Source: Gallaecimonas pentaromativorans
GTDB taxonomy: Bacteria; Pseudomonadota; Gammaproteobacteria; Enterobacterales; Gallaecimonadaceae
Direction of reading: 5' to 3'
Assembly: GCF_003751625.1 (NCBI RefSeq)
Contig: NZ_RJUL01000004.1
Location: 186,001 to 250,000, forward strand
Length of the DNA: 64,000 nucleotides
In this document: positions 60,896-64,000 of the stretch, piece after piece
Numbering within the stretch: position 1 is the first letter of the stretch
Layout: every line of letters starts with the position of its first letter
Notes under the pieces: model-generated
Seen by the model: only the letters and a program-made list of their open reading frames with translations
Databases searched by the model: none
What the model was told of the DNA's origin: nothing
Position numbers and translations under genes: made by a program

Positions 60896-61534
60896 TCACG
60901 GATGCCAGTTCACTTCGATATCGGCGGGGTTAGGGCTGTGGCTGGCGGTGGCCAGCAGCGGCGCCTGGATATGGCTTTTCAGATATGCCAGGTTCTCTTC
61001 AACGCGGTCCATCTTGCCAAGGCCACAGTTGGCCACCCACCCCATCAGCTCAAGGCCGTCACGTTCAATGGCCTCGGCGGTCAGCAATGCATGGTTGACG
61101 CAGCCAAGCTTCATGCCCACCACCAGCACCACGCCGCCGCCCCAGCGTTGAGCCAAGTCGGAAAAGCGCTGCTGCTCGTTAAGCGGCACCCGCCAACCGC
61201 CGGCCCCTTCCATCAACAGCCAATCAGCCTGTTGCTGCTGCCAGGGCGCCATGGCGCTCAGCACGGTATCGACATCGAGCGTCACCCCGGCTTCGGCTGC
61301 AGCCAAGTGCGGCGCGATGGGCGGCGCGAAATAAAAAGGGTTGTGGGTATCGAGGGGCAATTGCAGGTTGGAGTGACGCCAAAGGCGCTCGGCGTCGTCG
61401 CGGCCACCGGAGGCAATGGGCTTGAGCCCGGCCACCTTGTGCCCTTGGCGAGTAAGATGGGCAAGGATGGCACAGCTAATGTGGGTTTTACCGGCGTCGG
61501 TATCGGTGCCGGTTACAAAAAGGCGTTTTGCCAT
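60896..61534 (-). CDS. bioD: Dethiobiotin synthetase
   Basis: ATP-dependent closure of the ureido ring of dethiobiotin. 212 residues. P-loop FVTGTDTDAGKTHISCAIL, KPIASGG, and MEGAGGWRVPL. Overlaps bioC by 22 bp. Last gene of bioB-F-C-D. Confidence 0.96.
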   Translation of the reverse strand: MAKRLFVTGTDTDAGKTHISCAILAHLTRQGHKVAGLKPIASGGRDDAERLWRHSNLQLPLDTHNPFYFAPPIAPHLAAAEAGVTLDVDTVLSAMAPWQQQQADWLLMEGAGGWRVPLNEQQRFSDLAQRWGGGVVLVVGMKLGCVNHALLTAEAIERDGLELMGWVANCGLGKMDRVEENLAYLKSHIQAPLLATASHSPNPADIEVNWHP

Positions 61535-62250
61535 GAGATCAATCCAATTCGGTAGGTCAGTGGCAGCCCCAGCGGCGTACGTTTCGCCTCGATGGCGGCC
61601 ACAAATTGGCGGTAACGCGCCTTGCCGGTCAGACCCTGGGCCCGCCCTGGCACATGGTGAGCGCCAATGCCCTTAAGGCTTTGGCGCAGCGCGGTAAGGT
61701 CATCAAAGTGCACCACAAAGTCTTTAACCTTGAGCCGCGCGCCGGTGGGCAGCATGGCTGCCAAATTGTTTTCATCGGGCATGGCCAGAAGATGGCCCTG
61801 GCTTTTGCCCCAGGCGCTCGCCAGCTCGTTAAGGCTGCCGGCCAGCGGCACCGTGAGCAGCGCCTGGCCGCCGGGGGCCAGTACCCGGTCGACTTCCCCA
61901 AGGGCCAAGGAAAGGTCACTGCACCACTGCAGCGCCAGGCTCGATACCAGCAAATCCACTGAGCCCGTGGCAAGTGGCAAGTGCTGGGCGTCGGCTTGAA
62001 TAAAGGGGCAGTCCGGCGCTTTTTGCCGCGCTTCCAACAGCATGGCGCGACTGATGTCCAGGCCAAATCGCTTCTGGGCATTGAGCCTTGCCAGGCAGTA
62101 ACCTGTGCCACAGCCCAGATCCAAGGCAGTATTTACCCTCGCGGGCACTGCTTCTAACAACCAGTCGGCCACTTGCTGCTGCAAGTGCGCGCGGCTGTCG
62201 TACTGGCGGGCAGCGCTGCCAAAGGCGCGGGCCACATCAGCAAGGGCCAT
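61513..62250 (-). CDS. bioC: Malonyl-ACP O-methyltransferase BioC
   Basis: Methylates malonyl-ACP to disguise it as a fatty-acid primer for pimelate synthesis, tying biotin to the fab genes. 245 residues from the ATG at 62250, with GGAGG 6 nt before; the open frame extends further upstream inside bioF but is not coding. SAM motif I LDLGCGTGYCLARL, LLVSSLALQWCSDLS. Overlaps bioF by 14 bp. Confidence 0.94.
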   Translation of the reverse strand: MALADVARAFGSAARQYDSRAHLQQQVADWLLEAVPARVNTALDLGCGTGYCLARLNAQKRFGLDISRAMLLEARQKAPDCPFIQADAQHLPLATGSVDLLVSSLALQWCSDLSLALGEVDRVLAPGGQALLTVPLAGSLNELASAWGKSQGHLLAMPDENNLAAMLPTGARLKVKDFVVHFDDLTALRQSLKGIGAHHVPGRAQGLTGKARYRQFVAAIEAKRTPLGLPLTYRIGLISWQNAFL

Positions 62251-63325
62251 GGCTGGCCTCCAGACAATCAAGCAGTGCATCCAATTGGGAAGTACTGAGC
62301 CCGGCGTTGAGGGTGATGCGAAGCCGGGCCTGGGGCACGGTGGGCGGGCGAATGGCCGGGCAAAAAAAGCCAGCTTCCAGCAGCCTTTGCGACAAGGCAA
62401 GGGCCGCCGCGCTGTCTTGGCATAGCACAGGTTGGATCGCCGTTTGAGAGGGCATAACGGCAATATCTCGCTGCCGGCAACCGGCCTGAAAATGGCGAAT
62501 AAGCTCGCCAAGCTTTTCCCGCCGCCAAGGCTCGCTTTGCACCTTTTTAAGGTTGCTTTGCACCAGGTTGACGGTAGCGAGCGGCAGCGCCGTGGAATAG
62601 ATGTATTCGCGGCAAAGGTTGTCGATGGCCTCCCCCAGAATCTGGGGGCCAGCCACAAAGGCGCCGCCGGCGCCAAGTGCCTTACCGAAGGTGGCCATCA
62701 GGATATCGGGCTTGGCGCCTTGCTGCTCAATCAGGCCGCGGCCATTCTCCCCCAGCACGCCGATGCCGTGGGCATCGTCGATATAAAGGGTTTGGCCAAG
62801 GGCCTTTAGGGCGGGGATGTCGGCAGTGTCGCCGTCCATGGAAAAGACGCCGTCACTGACAATCAGGCTGGGGGCTTTGATAAGCCCTTGCAGCTGGGCC
62901 AGATCCTGGTGGCGATAGCGCCGAAAACGGGTGCCGCTTTGCAAGCTGCCGTCCAGCAAGGAGGCATGGTTGAGGCGGTCGTGAAAGACCGGCACCTCGC
63001 CGAAGAGTTTCAGCACGCCGCTATTGGCGGCAAAACCGGAGGAAAAAAGCCGCACCGACTCAAAACCCAGCCAGTCGGCCAGCTCATCGCAAAGCTGCTG
63101 GTGCGCTTCGCTTTGGCCGCTCACCAAGGGCGACGCCGTTGCGCCGCCCCCAAAACCTTGCCCTTCGGCGGCGAGCGCCAGGTAGTCGTTACCGGCGAGG
63201 TCCAGGGCATTGAACCCTGCCACCTCTACCCGGCCTTGACCCAGGCGAGTCACTTGGCGGCTTTGCCGCCAGAGTCCTTCGGCCCGCGCTTTATCGAGGC
63301 GCGGGCCTAACCAGCTACTTAGCAT
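62237..63325 (-). CDS. bioF: 8-amino-7-oxononanoate synthase
   Basis: PLP enzyme joining pimeloyl-ACP with alanine. 362 residues (E. coli 384). NDYLALA, LFSSGFAANSG, YIDDAHGIGVLGENGRG and the PLP Lys in ILMATFGKALGAGGAFVAG. Starts directly after the bioB stop (TAAATG). Confidence 0.96.
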   Translation of the reverse strand: MLSSWLGPRLDKARAEGLWRQSRQVTRLGQGRVEVAGFNALDLAGNDYLALAAEGQGFGGGATASPLVSGQSEAHQQLCDELADWLGFESVRLFSSGFAANSGVLKLFGEVPVFHDRLNHASLLDGSLQSGTRFRRYRHQDLAQLQGLIKAPSLIVSDGVFSMDGDTADIPALKALGQTLYIDDAHGIGVLGENGRGLIEQQGAKPDILMATFGKALGAGGAFVAGPQILGEAIDNLCREYIYSTALPLATVNLVQSNLKKVQSEPWRREKLGELIRHFQAGCRQRDIAVMPSQTAIQPVLCQDSAAALALSQRLLEAGFFCPAIRPPTVPQARLRITLNAGLSTSQLDALLDCLEASHGPC

Positions 63326-64000
63326 TTAGCGCACTTCGTAGTAATTGACCGGGGCGTTTTCCATGGCAATTTGTGCCGACAGCACCGCTTCGGTGGTTTC
63401 GTCGTCGGCGCCGTGGTACTGCTCGGTGTTGATACCCAGTTTGGCGAACAGTTGCAGATCGGTGTTGGCTTCCGGGTTCTTGGTGGTGAGCAGCTTGTCG
63501 CCGTAGAAAATGGAGTTGGCACCGGCAAAAAAGCACAGCGCCTGCATTTCTTCGCTCATTTTCTCGCGCCCGGCCGAGAGGCGCACATGGCTTTGGGGCA
63601 TCAAGATGCGGGCCACGGCAATGGTGCGCACGAATTCGATGGGGTCGAGATCGTCAACATTTTCCAGCGGCGTGCCTTTGACCTTCACCAGCATGTTGAT
63701 TGGCACCGACTCGGGGTGCACCTCGAGGTTGGCCAGTTGCTGCAACAGGCCAGCGCGGTCACGCTTGTCTTCACCCAGACCGACGATGCCACCGGAGCAA
63801 ATCTTCATGCCGGCGTCGCGCACATGGCTCAGGGTATTGAGGCGGTCTTGGTAGGTACGGGTGGTGATGATTTGCCCGTAAAACTCGGGGCTGGTGTCGA
63901 GGTTGTGGTTGTAATAATCAAGGCCGGCCGTTTTTAGTGACAGCGCCTGGTCGGCGGTCAGCATCCCCAAGGTCATGCAGGTTTCCAGGCCCAGGGCTTT
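63326..64000 (-). CDS. bioB: Biotin synthase, C-terminal part
   Basis: Radical-SAM sulfur insertion into dethiobiotin. 224 codons plus the stop are seen; the 5' part, with the CxxxCxxC motif, lies beyond the right edge. Visible: [68 protein letters not shown] and [13 protein letters not shown]. First structural gene of the operon in this direction. Confidence 0.97.
   Translation of the reverse strand, partial: KALGLETCMTLGMLTADQALSLKTAGLDYYNHNLDTSPEFYGQIITTRTYQDRLNTLSHVRDAGMKICSGGIVGLGEDKRDRAGLLQQLANLEVHPESVPINMLVKVKGTPLENVDDLDPIEFVRTIAVARILMPQSHVRLSAGREKMSEEMQALCFFAGANSIFYGDKLLTTKNPEANTDLQLFAKLGINTEQYHGADDETTEAVLSAQIAMENAPVNYYEVR

Noticed and set aside
1-64000. CRISPR arrays, tRNA or rRNA genes, insertion sequences
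   Set aside because: No regularly spaced direct repeats of CRISPR type, no cloverleaf-like or rRNA sequence and no transposase were recognised by eye; a tRNA scan would be decisive.

Overview
The window is a GC-rich gammaproteobacterial chromosome interrupted by one AT-richer filamentous-phage (inovirus) prophage. Gene order points to a marine-type Alteromonadales/Aeromonadales-like lineage; I would guess a Gallaecimonas-like genus, but that is inference from gene content only. Many loci keep E. coli-like synteny: msrC-proQ-prc, letA-letB-rsmF, rluC/yceF/yceD-rpmF-plsX-fabHDG-acpP-fabF-pabC-mltG-tmk-holB-tatD, and bioB-F-C-D.

Layout. 1-10.6 kb (minus strand): the start of a large NAD-glutamate dehydrogenase, a DUF2835 protein, aminopeptidase N, an NhaC-type Na+/H+ antiporter, a sodium-coupled SNF-family transporter, the periplasmic protease Prc and the RNA chaperone ProQ. 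10.7-18.3 kb: msrC, then an SOS-box-controlled yebG coupled to a SIMPL-domain gene, then a methylcitrate-cycle cluster prpB-prpC-acnD-prpF for propionate catabolism. 18.4-24.3 kb (plus strand): letA-letB for lipid transport, rsmF, and a WrbA-like flavoprotein. 24.4-34.6 kb (minus strand): the fatty-acid synthesis block continuing into DNA replication and cell-wall genes. 34.8-40.8 kb: yceF, a HAD phosphatase, rluC, RNase E with a long leader, and a small tyrosine phosphatase. 41.0-46.2 kb: a soluble PAS-PAS chemoreceptor, a 75-residue orphan, and a tightly overlapped three-gene operon encoding a KfrA-like DNA-binding protein, a Xer-sized tyrosine recombinase and RadD helicase.

46,258-53,621 is the prophage, bounded by a 20-bp direct repeat with one mismatch. 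Gene order matches Ff/CTX-type phages: repressor on the plus strand; on the minus strand, three small early genes, replication initiator, ssDNA-binding protein, pVII, pIX, major coat pVIII, terminator, adsorption protein pIII, pVI-like, Zot/pI, a repeat-rich non-coding region, then two small unknown genes. It has no secretin and no integrase, so it must borrow both functions. The right half of its attachment repeat resembles the centre plus XerD arm of dif. The repeat also sits only about 23 bp beyond the putative promoter of the KfrA-recombinase-RadD operon, so either host XerCD or this neighbouring recombinase could integrate it.

53.7-64 kb: a glycolipid-binding-domain protein, HtpX, peptidase E, FklB, a carboxylesterase, an NlpC/P60 lipoprotein, a divergent MFS exporter/AraC regulator pair, YjjG, and the biotin operon bioB-F-C-D running off the right edge.

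Most novel material: the prophage attachment arrangement, the KfrA-recombinase-RadD operon, and a set of GCTAAC boxes spaced 44/44/34/44/44 bp in a phage non-coding region. No tRNA, rRNA, CRISPR array or insertion sequence was recognised.
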